A stretch of 38,515 bases of DNA from Nitrosomonadales bacterium (GCA_023259055.1 JAHFQZ010000009.1:1-38515); one strand, 5' to 3'. Shown: positions 25,250-34,946, counted from the first letter of the stretch. Notes: generated by a model not told the origin, from the letters alone. A program made the numbers and translations.

Positions 25250-25296
25250 CGATAGCCATTCACCAAAGGCAGTAATTGGCGCTGAGCGGGCTATCG
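25250..25296 (-). repeat. 32-bp upstream repeat, copy A, inside an 8-bp inverted repeat
   Basis: The unit at 25257-25288 (CATTCACCAAAGGCAGTAAT at its left end) is the partner of 24701-24732 and begins 50 nt upstream of the lipoprotein start. This copy is framed by CGATAGCC (25250-25257) and GGCTATCG (25289-25296), a perfect 8-bp inverted repeat absent from copy B. A GTTAGCC heptamer (25314-25320) lies further out, as at the attC-like structure. Confidence 0.5.
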
Positions 25297-25359
25297 TGAG
25301 TCGGACCGGCACCGTTAGCCATGTTCAGCTTACTGCTGCATCATCACCCGTGCCGGCAG

Positions 25360-27447
25360 TTATTTGATCCGCATCCCCGGCTGCGCCCCGTCATCCGGGT
25401 TGAGGATGAACAGGCCGGGCGCATCGCCGGAGGCCGCCAGCACCATACCTTCCGACATGCCGAACTTCATTTTGCGGGGCGCGAGATTGGCGACCATCAC
25501 GGTCATGCGACCTTTCAGTTTTTCAGGGTCGTACGCCGATTTGATGCCCGCGAACACCGTGCGTGGTTTTTCCTCACCGATATCCAGCGTCAGCTTCAGC
25601 AATTTTTCTGCACCTTCCACATGTTCCGCATTGACGATCCTCGCCACGCGCAAATCAATTTTGCTGAAGTCGTCGATGCCGATGAAAGGCTCGAAATCCT
25701 TCTCTGCACGGGCGACCTCCTTGTTTGCAGTGTGCTGCTGGTGCGCGGCATGGCGCTGCTCGGACTGCACCGGCGGTTGCAGGCTTTCCTGGTTGGCAGC
25801 GACCATGGATTCGATCAGTTTGGGGTCAAGGCGGGTCGCCAAGTGTTGATACGTATTGATGGTGTGCCCAGCGGGCATGGCTTTCCAGGTGCCATTCCAG
25901 GCCAATGGAGGGATGTTGAGGAACGTTTCGACTTGCCCAGCTAGCACTGGAAGGATAGGTTTCAAATAAAGAGTCAGGTCGCGAAACAGGGTTATTGCGG
26001 TCGAGCATGCTTCATGCAGCTCGGCATCTTTGCCTTCCTGTTTGGTCAGCTCCCACGGTTTCTTTTCGGCGATGTACTGATTCGCCACATCGGCCAGGCG
26101 CATGATTTCGCGCAGGGCACGGCTGAAGTCACGTTGCTCGTAACAGTGCGCGATTTCACCGTTCTTGAAGGCTGATTGGAATTCTGCGGTGGCAGCCGAA
26201 TCAATATTGCCTAGCTTGCCATCGAAGCGCTTGCTGATGAAACCCGCGCAGCGGCTGGCGATGTTGATGTACTTGCCGATCAGGTCGCTGTTCACCTTCG
26301 CGACAAAATCATCAAGGTTAAGGTCGAGGTCTTCCATCGTGCCGTTCAGTTTTGCGGCGTAGTAGTAGCGCAGGTATTCGGTGTTCTTGATGTGGTCAGT
26401 GTAGCTCTTCGCGGTGATGAAAGTGCCGCGCGACTTGCTCATCTTCTCGCCGTTGACGGTGAGGAAGCCGTGTGCAAACAGTTTGGTCGGGGTGCGGAAG
26501 CCTGCGTGTTGCAGCATCGCGGGCCAGAACAGCGCGTGGAAATACAGGATATCCTTGCCGATGAAATGATACAGCTCGGTATCGGAACCCTGCTTCCAGT
26601 AAGCATCGAAATCGATGCCTTTTGAGTTGCACAGTTGCTTGAAGCTGCCCATGTAACCCACCGGCGCGTCCAGCCACACATAAAAGTATTTGTCCGGCGC
26701 GTCGGGAATTTCGAAGCCGAAGTAGGGCGCATCGCGCGAGATGTCCCAATCGGTCAGTTTGTTCTCTCCCTCCGCGCCTAGCCATTCCTGCATCTTGTTG
26801 GCCGCTTCGGGTTGCAGCGTGCCGCTGCGTGTCCATTCTCGCAGAAACTGCTGGCAGGTGTCGGCGGAAAGTTTGAAAAAATAGTGGTTGGAGTTGCGCA
26901 ATTCCGGTTTTGCGCCGGACACGGCGGAGTAGGGGTTTTTCACCTCGGCGGGGGTGTAGGCCGCGCCGCATACTTCGCAGTTGTCACCGTATTGGTCTTT
27001 TGCGCCGCACTTGGGGCACTCGCCCTTGATGAAGCGATCCGGCAGGAACATCTGTTTGATCGGGTCGTAATATTGTTCGATGGTGCGTTGTTCGATCAGA
27101 CCGGCATCCTTGAGTTTCTTGTATATTCTTTCGGCAAACTCCCTCGTCTCACTCGAATTGGTCGAGCCGTAATGGTCGAACTCGACATGGAACGCCTTGA
27201 AGTCGTCATAGTGCTCCTGCCACACGCGGTTTATCAATTGTTCAGGCGTGATGCCTTCCTTCTCGGCGCGAAGCATGATCGGCGTGCCGTGGGTGTCGTC
27301 GGCGCACACGTAGTGGCATGTATTGCCCTGCATTTTCTGGAAGCGCACCCAGATATCGGTCTGGATGTATTCGACAAGGTGACCGAGGTGAATGCTGCCG
27401 TTAGCGTAGGGCAGTGCGGAAGTAACGAGAATTTTGCGAGTAGACAT
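25360..27447 (-). CDS. metG: Methionyl-tRNA synthetase with C-terminal tRNA-binding domain
   Basis: A 695-residue class I synthetase that charges tRNA-Met. The HIGH-type motif is SIHLGHL (18-24) and KMSKS is 335-339. The zinc knuckle has C144, C147, C157 and C160. The C-terminal EMAP/Trbp111-like domain spans about 590-695 ([19 protein letters not shown]) and supports dimerisation and tRNA binding. The segment before it is a linker rich in Q, H and A. It is divergent from dcd across a 120-nt gap and marks the right border of the accessory island. Confidence 0.97.
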   Translation of the reverse strand: MSTRKILVTSALPYANGSIHLGHLVEYIQTDIWVRFQKMQGNTCHYVCADDTHGTPIMLRAEKEGITPEQLINRVWQEHYDDFKAFHVEFDHYGSTNSSETREFAERIYKKLKDAGLIEQRTIEQYYDPIKQMFLPDRFIKGECPKCGAKDQYGDNCEVCGAAYTPAEVKNPYSAVSGAKPELRNSNHYFFKLSADTCQQFLREWTRSGTLQPEAANKMQEWLGAEGENKLTDWDISRDAPYFGFEIPDAPDKYFYVWLDAPVGYMGSFKQLCNSKGIDFDAYWKQGSDTELYHFIGKDILYFHALFWPAMLQHAGFRTPTKLFAHGFLTVNGEKMSKSRGTFITAKSYTDHIKNTEYLRYYYAAKLNGTMEDLDLNLDDFVAKVNSDLIGKYINIASRCAGFISKRFDGKLGNIDSAATAEFQSAFKNGEIAHCYEQRDFSRALREIMRLADVANQYIAEKKPWELTKQEGKDAELHEACSTAITLFRDLTLYLKPILPVLAGQVETFLNIPPLAWNGTWKAMPAGHTINTYQHLATRLDPKLIESMVAANQESLQPPVQSEQRHAAHQQHTANKEVARAEKDFEPFIGIDDFSKIDLRVARIVNAEHVEGAEKLLKLTLDIGEEKPRTVFAGIKSAYDPEKLKGRMTVMVANLAPRKMKFGMSEGMVLAASGDAPGLFILNPDDGAQPGMRIK

Positions 27448-27567
27448 TAAAAGTTGCCGGAATGCAGTAGAGGCGCGGATTTTAGCAAATCGCGCGCAAT
27501 CGCGGCGAATTTGGTTAAAATCGCGTCCTTGTAAATTGCGATGCTACTTTTTTAATAAGGAATAGTG

Positions 27568-28134
27568 ATGAGCATTAAGTCAGACAAATGGATACGCCGC
27601 ATGGCGGAGCAGCACGGCATGATCGACCCGTTCGAACCGGGACAGGTGAAAGAGGCGAATGGCAAGCGCATCGTGTCTTACGGCACTTCCAGCTACGGCT
27701 ACGATATCCGCTGTTCCGACGAATTCAAGCTGTTCACCAATATCAACAGCACCATCGTCGACCCGAAGAATTTCGATCCCAATTCCTTCGTCGAGGTGAA
27801 AGCTGATTATTGCATCATTCCGCCCAACTCTTTTGCGCTGGCGCGCACCATCGAATATTTCCGCATCCCGCGTAGCGTGCTGACCATCTGCCTCGGGAAA
27901 TCCACCTATGCGCGCTGCGGCATCATCGTCAATGTCACGCCGTTCGAGCCGGAATGGGAAGGCTATGTCACGCTTGAGTTTTCTAACACCACTCCGCTGC
28001 CTGCCAAGATTTACGCAAACGAAGGCGTAGCCCAGGTATTATTCTTCGAATCGGATGAAATCTGCGAAACTTCATATAAAGATCGCGGCGGCAAATATCA
28101 GGGGCAGGTGGGTGTGACGCTACCCAAGATGTGA
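27568..28134 (+). CDS. dcd: dCTP deaminase
   Basis: A 188-residue enzyme deaminating dCTP to dUTP for thymidylate synthesis. [17 protein letters not shown], the catalytic-region [10 protein letters not shown] and [17 protein letters not shown] (with the catalytic glutamate) are diagnostic, as is the C-terminal KYQGQ. ATG 27568 has AAGGA (27557-27561) at 6 nt; the GTG one codon earlier is possible. It is the monofunctional length. Functionally it joins thyA and folA further right in supplying dTMP. Confidence 0.96.
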   Translation: MSIKSDKWIRRMAEQHGMIDPFEPGQVKEANGKRIVSYGTSSYGYDIRCSDEFKLFTNINSTIVDPKNFDPNSFVEVKADYCIIPPNSFALARTIEYFRIPRSVLTICLGKSTYARCGIIVNVTPFEPEWEGYVTLEFSNTTPLPAKIYANEGVAQVLFFESDEICETSYKDRGGKYQGQVGVTLPKM

Positions 28135-28146
28135 TGCGCCAAATCG

Positions 28147-28176
28147 TCCACGGATTAACACCGATGAAACGCAGAT
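28147..28176. repeat. Degenerate half-copy of the intergenic repeat
   Basis: TCCACGGATTAACACCGATG and the following AAACGCAGAT resemble one arm of the TCCGCAGATTACACAGATT repeats at 14826 and 36604, with the same 9-10-nt stepping of GAT/CAGAT. No matching second arm is found before the decarboxylase gene. The remaining 28177-28332 stretch shows nothing else that I can support except the ribosome site. Confidence 0.35.
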
Positions 28177-28332
28177 AGAACCGCCTTGTTCTTAGCCGTG
28201 AAAATTCGCGTGTAGCCCGTGGCTGATTTTTTCTTCAATCCCGTTACCCAGCTTGAATAAGTTTACTTCCCCCATCGCTGGAAAAATCTGCGACAATCCG
28301 CGCCAATTCGTTATCCCCACCGGGAGCAAGCA

Positions 28333-30582
28333 ATGAAATTCCGTTTTCCTATTGTTATTATCGATGAAGACTTTCGCTCGGAGAACGCCAGCGGCTTGGG
28401 CATTCGCGCACTGGCTGATGCGCTGGAAAAGGAGGGCATGGAAGTCCTCGGTGTCACCAGTTACGGTGATCTGACTTCGTTCGCGCAACAGCAAAGCCGT
28501 GCTTCGGCGTTTTTGCTGTCCATCGACGACGAGGAATTCGGTGCGGGCAGCAAAGAGGAGACCGAGGTTGCGCTGAAATCGCTACGCGCGTTCGTTCAGG
28601 AGATACGCTTCAAGAATGCCGACATCCCGATTTATCTGTACGGCGAGACACGTACTTCGCGGCATATTCCGAACGACGTGCTGCGCGAGCTGCACGGCTT
28701 CATTCACATGCACGAGGATACGCCTGAGTTCGTGGCGCGCCATATTATCCGCGAAGCCAAATCCTATCTCGATTCGCTGGCGCCGCCGTTCTTTCGCGCG
28801 TTGTTGCACTATGCGCAGGACGGCTCCTATTCCTGGCACTGCCCGGGGCATTCGGGCGGTGTGGCATTTTTGAAGTCGCCGGTCGGACAGATGTTCCACC
28901 AGTTTTTCGGCGAGAACATGCTGCGCGCGGACGTGTGCAACTCGGTGGACGAGCTCGGGCAATTGCTCGACCACTCCGGCCCGGTAGCGGCGTCTGAGCG
29001 TAACGCGGCACGCATTTTCAATGCCGACCACTTGTTCTTCGTCACCAACGGCACCTCCACTTCGAATAAGATCGTGTGGCATTCCACCGTCGCTCCCGAC
29101 GACATCGTCGTGGTGGACCGCAACTGCCACAAATCGATCCTGCATGCCATCATGATGACTGGCGCGGTGCCGGTGTTCCTGACGCCGACGCGCAACCACT
29201 ACGGCATCATCGGGCCGATTCCGAAATCCGAGTTCGAACCGCAGAATATTCAGAAAAAGATTGATGCGAATCCGTTTATCAAGGACAAGACCAGGAAGCC
29301 GCGCATCCTGACTATCACGCAGAGCACCTACGACGGCATCGTGTACAACGTGGAAATGCTGAAAGAAATGCTGGACGGACGCATCGACACGCTGCACTTT
29401 GATGAAGCCTGGCTGCCGCACGCGGCTTTCCATAAGTTCTACAAGGACATGCACGCCATCGGCAGAAATAGCCCGCGCGCCAAAGAGTCGATGATTTTCG
29501 CCACGCAGTCCACCCACAAGCTGCTGGCCGGGCTGTCGCAGGCATCACAAATACTGGTGCGCGAGCCTGAAAGTCACAAGCTCAACAGGCATGTTTTCAA
29601 TGAGGCGTACCTGATGCACACCTCGACCAGCCCGCAATACGCCATCATCGCCTCGTGCGACGTAGCGGCGGCGATGATGGAGCCGCCGGGCGGTACGGCG
29701 CTGGTAGAAGAAAGCATCGCTGAGGCAATGGACTTCCGCCGCGCCATGCGCAAGGTGGACGACGAATTCGGCAAGGATTGGTGGTTCAAGGTGTGGGGGC
29801 CTGAGAAGATCGCCGAGGAAGGCATCGGCTCGCGCGAAGACTGGATGCTGAAAACCGGCGACAAATGGCACGGTTTTGGCAAGCAGGTGTCCGGTTTCAA
29901 CATGCTCGATCCGATCAAGGCGACCATCATCACGCCGGGGCTCAACCTCAACGGCAACTTCGACGAGACGGGCATTCCTGCCGCGATGGTCACCAAATAT
30001 CTTGCCGAGCATGGCGTGATCGTGGAGAAGTGTGGCCTGTATTCATTCTTCATCATGTTCACCATCGGCATCACCAAGGGCCGCTGGAACACCCTGCTCA
30101 CTGCATTGCAGCAGTTCAAGGACGACTACGATAAAAACCAGCCGATCTGGCGCATCCTGCCGGAGTTCGCGGTCAAATATCCGCTTTATGAGCGCGTCGG
30201 GCTGCGCGATATGTGCCAGCAGATTCACGACACCTACAAGGCGCATAATGTGGCGAAGATGACGACCGAGATGTACCTCTCCGATATGCAGCCCGCGATG
30301 AAACCCTCCGATGCTTTCGCCAGGATGGCGCACGACGAAATCGACCGCGTGCCGATTGATGACCTGGAAGGCCGCATCACCGCGGTGCTGCTCACTCCTT
30401 ACCCGCCGGGTATTCCGCTGTTGATTCCGGGCGAGCGCTTCAACAAGATCATCGTGGACTATCTCAAGTTTGCGCGCGATTTCAACAAGAAATTCCCCGG
30501 CTTCGAGAGCGACATCCACGGGCTGGTGGGGGAGGAAAACGGCGAGACGCTGTATTACGTGGACTGCGTACGGCAGGATTGA
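28333..30582 (+). CDS. PLP-dependent arginine/lysine/ornithine decarboxylase
   Basis: A 749-residue fold-type I decarboxylase with an N-terminal receiver-like wing domain (about 1-130, starting IVIIDEDF), the PLP-binding core (about 140-560) and a C-terminal domain. SWHCPGHSGGVAFLKSP and NGTSTSNKIVWH are cofactor-site segments. FDEAWLPHAAFH contains the aspartate that pairs with the PLP nitrogen. The PLP lysine is K396 in QSTHKLLAGLSQAS. Length is closest to biodegradative arginine decarboxylase (about 755), but the substrate cannot be fixed from motifs. Products would be agmatine, cadaverine or putrescine. GGGAG lies just before ATG 28333. There is no antiporter gene beside it, unlike classic acid-resistance operons, so a biosynthetic polyamine role is as likely. 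Confidence 0.92.
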   Translation: MKFRFPIVIIDEDFRSENASGLGIRALADALEKEGMEVLGVTSYGDLTSFAQQQSRASAFLLSIDDEEFGAGSKEETEVALKSLRAFVQEIRFKNADIPIYLYGETRTSRHIPNDVLRELHGFIHMHEDTPEFVARHIIREAKSYLDSLAPPFFRALLHYAQDGSYSWHCPGHSGGVAFLKSPVGQMFHQFFGENMLRADVCNSVDELGQLLDHSGPVAASERNAARIFNADHLFFVTNGTSTSNKIVWHSTVAPDDIVVVDRNCHKSILHAIMMTGAVPVFLTPTRNHYGIIGPIPKSEFEPQNIQKKIDANPFIKDKTRKPRILTITQSTYDGIVYNVEMLKEMLDGRIDTLHFDEAWLPHAAFHKFYKDMHAIGRNSPRAKESMIFATQSTHKLLAGLSQASQILVREPESHKLNRHVFNEAYLMHTSTSPQYAIIASCDVAAAMMEPPGGTALVEESIAEAMDFRRAMRKVDDEFGKDWWFKVWGPEKIAEEGIGSREDWMLKTGDKWHGFGKQVSGFNMLDPIKATIITPGLNLNGNFDETGIPAAMVTKYLAEHGVIVEKCGLYSFFIMFTIGITKGRWNTLLTALQQFKDDYDKNQPIWRILPEFAVKYPLYERVGLRDMCQQIHDTYKAHNVAKMTTEMYLSDMQPAMKPSDAFARMAHDEIDRVPIDDLEGRITAVLLTPYPPGIPLLIPGERFNKIIVDYLKFARDFNKKFPGFESDIHGLVGEENGETLYYVDCVRQD

Positions 30583-30603
30583 GCCTGCAAGATTCCGGTA
30601 AAT

Positions 30604-30634
30604 AAAAAAGCGGATATGCATCATCCGCTTTTTT
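30604..30634. terminator. Bidirectional terminator between the decarboxylase and the receiver gene
   Basis: AAAAAAGCGGAT (30604-30615) pairs with ATCCGCTTTTTT (30623-30634) around a 7-nt loop, giving a 12-bp stem with T6 on both strands. It sits between two convergent genes and should serve both. Confidence 0.9.
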
Positions 30635-30662
30635 CAAAGGCACATTTCAATACTTTATATCA

Positions 30663-31052
30663 CTACACGACAGTCTTGATGTCCGTGCGACCTGCATTAC
30701 TCCATAACCACAAAGCCGAATAGACCCGCGAGAACTGGAAAGATTTGTCAAAGAAAAGGTCTGCTCCGGCGCGAATGCATTTGTCTTCGTAGACCCTGTT
30801 GTCGTCGTTGGTCAAGATGACGACTTTAATTCCCGGATGGTGTTTTTTGATGTCTTCCAGCACATTGATCCCCGCTCCTGATTGCAGGCGAAGGTCAAGT
30901 GTTACGACATCGGGCAATAACGTATTGATACGTTCAATCGCATCCAGCTCATTTACCGCATAACCAACCACCGCGATTCCCGGAATGTCGGACAGCATGG
31001 ATTGCAGTCGCTCTCGCACGACCTCTGAATCTTCCACGATGAATAAATTCAT
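30663..31052 (-). CDS. Stand-alone receiver-domain response regulator (CheY-like)
   Basis: A 129-residue single REC domain. It has the acidic pair in IVEDSE, phospho-acceptor D53 in VVTLDLRL, switch threonine in VILTNDD (about T81), and K103 in FFDKS. There is no output domain. The start at 31052 (MNLFIVEDSE) has a strong purine-rich ribosome site (gcgaggagagaag) just upstream. The upstream extension is rejected. It lies 194 nt downstream of the NarL-type regulator on the same strand, and that gap shows no gene. It may be a second target or phosphate sink of the multi-PAS kinase, which is inference. Confidence 0.88.
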   Translation of the reverse strand: MNLFIVEDSEVVRERLQSMLSDIPGIAVVGYAVNELDAIERINTLLPDVVTLDLRLQSGAGINVLEDIKKHHPGIKVVILTNDDNRVYEDKCIRAGADLFFDKSFQFSRVYSALWLWSNAGRTDIKTVV

Positions 31053-31246
31053 AACTTCTCTCCTCGCTTCGTTGCACATACTTGAAAAGCAATGAACGAA
31101 ATAACATTTATCAGTAGGCAAATTGTGCTTGGATTTGTCTTGTTGCGGTATAGGAGGAGAGGAGGTTTTGCTGTCGGTGTGTGTCTGACACGGCGCGCAA
31201 GCCGGGCAACCTATCCTTGCGCGATGACAGCAGCGGTAGTCGGCGA

Positions 31247-31879
31247 TTATTCCGTGAGATGTTTGTCTACAACGTAGCGCATCAGTTCTGCGTTGTTGCG
31301 CAGGTGCATTTTTTCCAGGATACGGCTGCGATAGGTGCTGATGGTTTTTACGCTCAAACCGAGTGATGCGGCGATTTCTGTGGCGGTTTTGGCCGAAGCA
31401 AGCAGCAGGAAAATCTGGTACTCGCGATCTGACAGAATTTCATGCGGGAGTTTTTTATTTTGCGCGCCGAATTCATCGGCGAGCATTTCGGCCACTGTTG
31501 CATTGATGTACTTTTTGCCGCTCGCCACTTGGCGAACGGCCCCCACAATCACTCCGGGGGCGCTTTCCTTTGTCAGGTACCCGGCAGCTCCGGCCTTGAT
31601 GAGACGAACGGCGTACTGGTCTTCCGGATAAATGCTGATGACAATTACAGGCAATTTCGGTTTTTCATCATGAAGTTGCTTGAGCACATCGATGCCGCTC
31701 TTGCCGGGCATGGAAATATCGAGCAGCACCACATCACAGTTGTTGGTGTGTAGCCAGTTCAGAGCATCGATGCCGTTGCTGTGTTCCGCCACGATCTTCA
31801 TTTCGCGGTCTTCTTCCAGAATTTGTTTCAATCCGCTGCGCACGATGGCGTGGTCGTCGGCAATCAGGATGCGGATCAT
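31247..31879 (-). CDS. NarL/FixJ-family response regulator
   Basis: A 210-residue transcription factor. The receiver domain (about 1-120) has D8/D9, phospho-acceptor D54 in VVLLDISMPGKSG and the conserved lysine in GYLTKES. The LuxR-type HTH (about 145-208) reads LSDREYQIFLLLASAKTATEIAASLGLSVKTISTYRSRILEKM. It overlaps the kinase gene by 4 nt (ATGA, 31876-31879), so the two are translationally coupled and form a cognate pair. The kinase has a HisKA_3 core, the usual partner of NarL-type regulators. Target genes are unknown. Confidence 0.94.
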   Translation of the reverse strand: MIRILIADDHAIVRSGLKQILEEDREMKIVAEHSNGIDALNWLHTNNCDVVLLDISMPGKSGIDVLKQLHDEKPKLPVIVISIYPEDQYAVRLIKAGAAGYLTKESAPGVIVGAVRQVASGKKYINATVAEMLADEFGAQNKKLPHEILSDREYQIFLLLASAKTATEIAASLGLSVKTISTYRSRILEKMHLRNNAELMRYVVDKHLTE

Positions 31880-34878
31880 GGTGTTTCCTCTTTTTTATCT
31901 TCATCGGGCAATGGCAATATTACCGTCACGCTAAATCCACCGCCGGGCAGGCTTACGAAGCTGATATTGCCGCCCAGTTGCTCGACGCGCTCGCGCATGC
32001 CGCGTTGTCCAAAGGATGTTGATGAGATGGTGTGATTTTCCGGCAGGCCGCGGCCATTATCGATGATCGACAGAATAACCTCTTTATCATCGCACTGAAA
32101 TTCGACTTCCACTCTGGATGCGCCGGAATGCCGCGCGATATTGGTAAGCGTTTCCTGAAAAATACGGAACAGAGCAATCGAGCGTTGTTTGTCCAGTGTA
32201 CCCTTGTCCTCGATGCAGTTCACCCGGCATCTGATGCCGGTGCGTTTGTGGAATTGTGCGGCATGCCATTCAAGCGTCGCCAGCAGGCCGAGATCGTCGA
32301 GCATGGCCGGGCGCAGGTCGGTGATGACGCGCCGCGTAACGCTCACCGCGCTATCAAGCAGTTGCGACATCGAATTGACGCGCTTCAGGAGCGGCGCTGC
32401 CGTTTTGTACTCAAGTAGTTTTTTTGACAGCCAGAAGACATCCATTTTGAGGGCGGTCAGCGTGCCACCCAGATCGTCGTGAATTTCGCGCGCGATACGG
32501 GCTTTCTCTTCTTCGCGTACGGTCTGGAGGTGTGCAGAGAGCTCTTGCAGCTGGCGCTCCGCCCGTTTGCGCTCGGTAATGTCGGTTAACGTTGACCGGC
32601 TCATCACAAAATTGCCGCTGGGATCATAAACGGCCGATGCGTTTAAAAGCACGGTAATTGTTGTGCCATCCTTGCGTAATAATTCGGCTTCAATGTCGCG
32701 GGCAAATCCCGCCTGCAATAATTGCGGGAAAAATTTCTGGAAAATCTGGAGGCTTTTGGGTGGAAGCAAACTCGGCCACTTGATTTTTCCAATTACCTCG
32801 TCTCGCGTATAACCCAGCCACGAAAGCTCGGTATCGTTCATCATGCGGATGTTCCCGTCTTTATCCAGAGAGTGGTATCCGCAGGGGGCGTGGTTGTAAA
32901 GGCCTTCAATTTCTTCCGCTGATTTTCGCAGCTGCTCCTCAGTCTGTTTGCGTTCGGTGATGTCGCGCGCGGTGGCATAAAGCATTGTATTGCCAATAGC
33001 CGGCGTTGTCTGCCATTCCATCCATTTGTAGCTGCCGTCCTTGCAGCGATAGCGGTTGATAAAGTGTATGGTTGCTTCGCCACCGGCCTGCCGTGCAATT
33101 TCTTTCATCGTCGCATCCCTGTCATCGGGATGAATGAAATCCATGAAAGGAGTGGTAAGCAATTCCTGTTCGGTGTATCCGAGCACCGTCTGCCATGCTG
33201 AGTTGATTTTCAGGAAGTGCCCATCAGTTGACGCGATGCATGCCAGATCAGGAATGAGATCGAAGAATCTCTGTAACTCTTCTTCAGCGCGCTTGCGCTC
33301 GGTGATGTCCCGCACGATGGCCCACATTGCCTCGGGCTGTCCGTTTTTGTCCCGGAGCAGGAAGGCTTTAAATTCCACCGGGAAAACCGTCCCATCCTTG
33401 CGGATGTATTCCTTCTCGTACACCTGCGAATAACCATGAGGAATAACCTGCTCCTCGATGATCCGCGCCTCGAATTCATGCCATTTCTCAGGTGTCAGTT
33501 CAACGCAGGCCGTGCGCTGCAAATCCTCGGCGGAATACCCGAGCATTTCCCGGTAGGTTTGATTGAACTCAAGTATCCGCCCTGACATATCCACCACGAC
33601 GTAGGCATCCCTGATGCTTTCATGGAGACGGCGGTATCGGGCTTCGCTTTCCAGTAATGATTTTTCCCGTTGCGACAACTGGGCCAGCATCGCGTTAAGG
33701 GCTTTGGAAAGGCTGCCGATTTCGCCGTTACCTGATTGCGGCAACAGGACATCGTGCTTGCCGGCAGCTATCTTGTCGGCTGCGGACGCAATCCGTTCAA
33801 GTGGAGCGAAAGTTCGGCGCAAGACAAGCAGGGTAATTCCGCCAACCAGCAGCATGACAATCAATCCGCCACTGATTTCCTGAACCGGGATTGTGGCAAT
33901 CTGCCTCTCTGCTATGGTTTCGGGTATGGAATGTAACAAGAGCAGAAAACGCGACGGGTCGCTGGAGTCGAAATGGATCCGCATGGCGCAAATCAATGCG
34001 TTGCCTGAGCTGGTTGTGACGGCTTGAAATGGCAAATAATCCGGCGTTTGCGGATTGAACATCGTTTTGATGATGGGGAAATCCGTGGTGACTTTATCCT
34101 TGCTTTCAGTTCCGGGCGCAAAGGTTTTCTGTGAATCCGGGTGCAGCAGGTATTGTCCGGCCATGTTTGCAATGTAGGCGTCGGTGCCTGTTGGCAAATT
34201 TCTTCCAGCGGAATTCAGGAAACCGGACATGTCCAGACTGATCACCACCATGCCGAAGATTTCTCCCGACGGTGTAAATACCGGAGTGGATGCGCGCAAT
34301 GTGGGGCGGCTGGGTTGCTCAACAACGCTCCATTCCTCAGTGAGATCGAATTCGGAAAGATATATCTGGCCCTTGTGCAGGCCTAATGTGGCTTTGAAAT
34401 AATCTCGATTGCTTTTGGGTTGAAGCTCCTCAAATGGAGTTGTTTCAATCTTTCCTCCGCGATTTACGACACGCACAAATTCGCGCCCCCCATCGGCTAC
34501 GCCGATGTAGCGAATCTTGAAGTAGTTCGGATGCGCTTGCGAGAAGGCGGTGAAAATTTGCTCCAGGCGTTCTGCCCATATTTTGTGGGTATTGCCGTAA
34601 CGCGGATCATATCCGTGGTTCAGGGCGGCGCGAACGATGCCGGGGACGGGCGGGGTATCAGACAGAAACAGCACATCCTGCCGCAAGGCAACGATTGCCT
34701 GATTCAGACGCAACTTTTCGGTTTCGAGATCATTTTTCAGGTGCGTGCCCCGCTCGCTTAGGTAGGCATCGCGAATGCGTGCATTTTCAATAAACGCCAG
34801 CGAAACCGCACCGGCAGCCACGATTATCAGGGCGCTGACAGTGATCCGTGTTGATAATCGTAGCTCGCGAAGTTTCAT
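31876..34878 (-). CDS. Membrane sensor histidine kinase with periplasmic sensor, HAMP and three PAS domains
   Basis: A 1000-residue NarX/DegS-type kinase. Domains in order: TM1 (about 12-30); a large periplasmic dCache-like sensor (about 31-334, with SNRDYFKATLGLHKGQIYLS and FGMVVISLDMSGF); TM2 (about 335-357); HAMP (about 358-410); and three PAS/PAC units ending at DITERKR near 523, DITERKQ near 639 and DITERKR near 766. The HisKA_3 box follows, with H800 in AREIHDDLGGTLTALKMD, then HATPase_c (about 890-990; IDNGRGLPE, GMRERVEQLGG). PAS2 has HPDDRD. No haem or flavin signature can be asserted. It is coupled to the NarL-type regulator by a 4-nt overlap. A cold-shock gene lies 68 nt upstream on the same strand. 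The periplasmic ligand is unknown. Confidence 0.93.
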   Translation of the reverse strand: MKLRELRLSTRITVSALIIVAAGAVSLAFIENARIRDAYLSERGTHLKNDLETEKLRLNQAIVALRQDVLFLSDTPPVPGIVRAALNHGYDPRYGNTHKIWAERLEQIFTAFSQAHPNYFKIRYIGVADGGREFVRVVNRGGKIETTPFEELQPKSNRDYFKATLGLHKGQIYLSEFDLTEEWSVVEQPSRPTLRASTPVFTPSGEIFGMVVISLDMSGFLNSAGRNLPTGTDAYIANMAGQYLLHPDSQKTFAPGTESKDKVTTDFPIIKTMFNPQTPDYLPFQAVTTSSGNALICAMRIHFDSSDPSRFLLLLHSIPETIAERQIATIPVQEISGGLIVMLLVGGITLLVLRRTFAPLERIASAADKIAAGKHDVLLPQSGNGEIGSLSKALNAMLAQLSQREKSLLESEARYRRLHESIRDAYVVVDMSGRILEFNQTYREMLGYSAEDLQRTACVELTPEKWHEFEARIIEEQVIPHGYSQVYEKEYIRKDGTVFPVEFKAFLLRDKNGQPEAMWAIVRDITERKRAEEELQRFFDLIPDLACIASTDGHFLKINSAWQTVLGYTEQELLTTPFMDFIHPDDRDATMKEIARQAGGEATIHFINRYRCKDGSYKWMEWQTTPAIGNTMLYATARDITERKQTEEQLRKSAEEIEGLYNHAPCGYHSLDKDGNIRMMNDTELSWLGYTRDEVIGKIKWPSLLPPKSLQIFQKFFPQLLQAGFARDIEAELLRKDGTTITVLLNASAVYDPSGNFVMSRSTLTDITERKRAERQLQELSAHLQTVREEEKARIAREIHDDLGGTLTALKMDVFWLSKKLLEYKTAAPLLKRVNSMSQLLDSAVSVTRRVITDLRPAMLDDLGLLATLEWHAAQFHKRTGIRCRVNCIEDKGTLDKQRSIALFRIFQETLTNIARHSGASRVEVEFQCDDKEVILSIIDNGRGLPENHTISSTSFGQRGMRERVEQLGGNISFVSLPGGGFSVTVILPLPDEDKKEETP

Positions 34879-34901
34879 GGTGTTGTCATGAATGAAAGAT
34901 C

Positions 34902-34927
34902 AGCAGGCCGGTGCCATTGCGCCTGCT
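34902..34927 (-). terminator. Possible weak terminator after the cold-shock gene
   Basis: AGCAGGC (34902-34908) and GCCTGCT (34921-34927) form a perfect 7-bp stem with a 12-nt loop in the 68-nt gap between the cold-shock gene and the kinase. On the minus strand the trailer is gatctttcattc, only moderately T-rich. It may attenuate read-through into the kinase. Confidence 0.35.
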
Positions 34928-34946
34928 CGTCCAATTCTTGCGCTGC

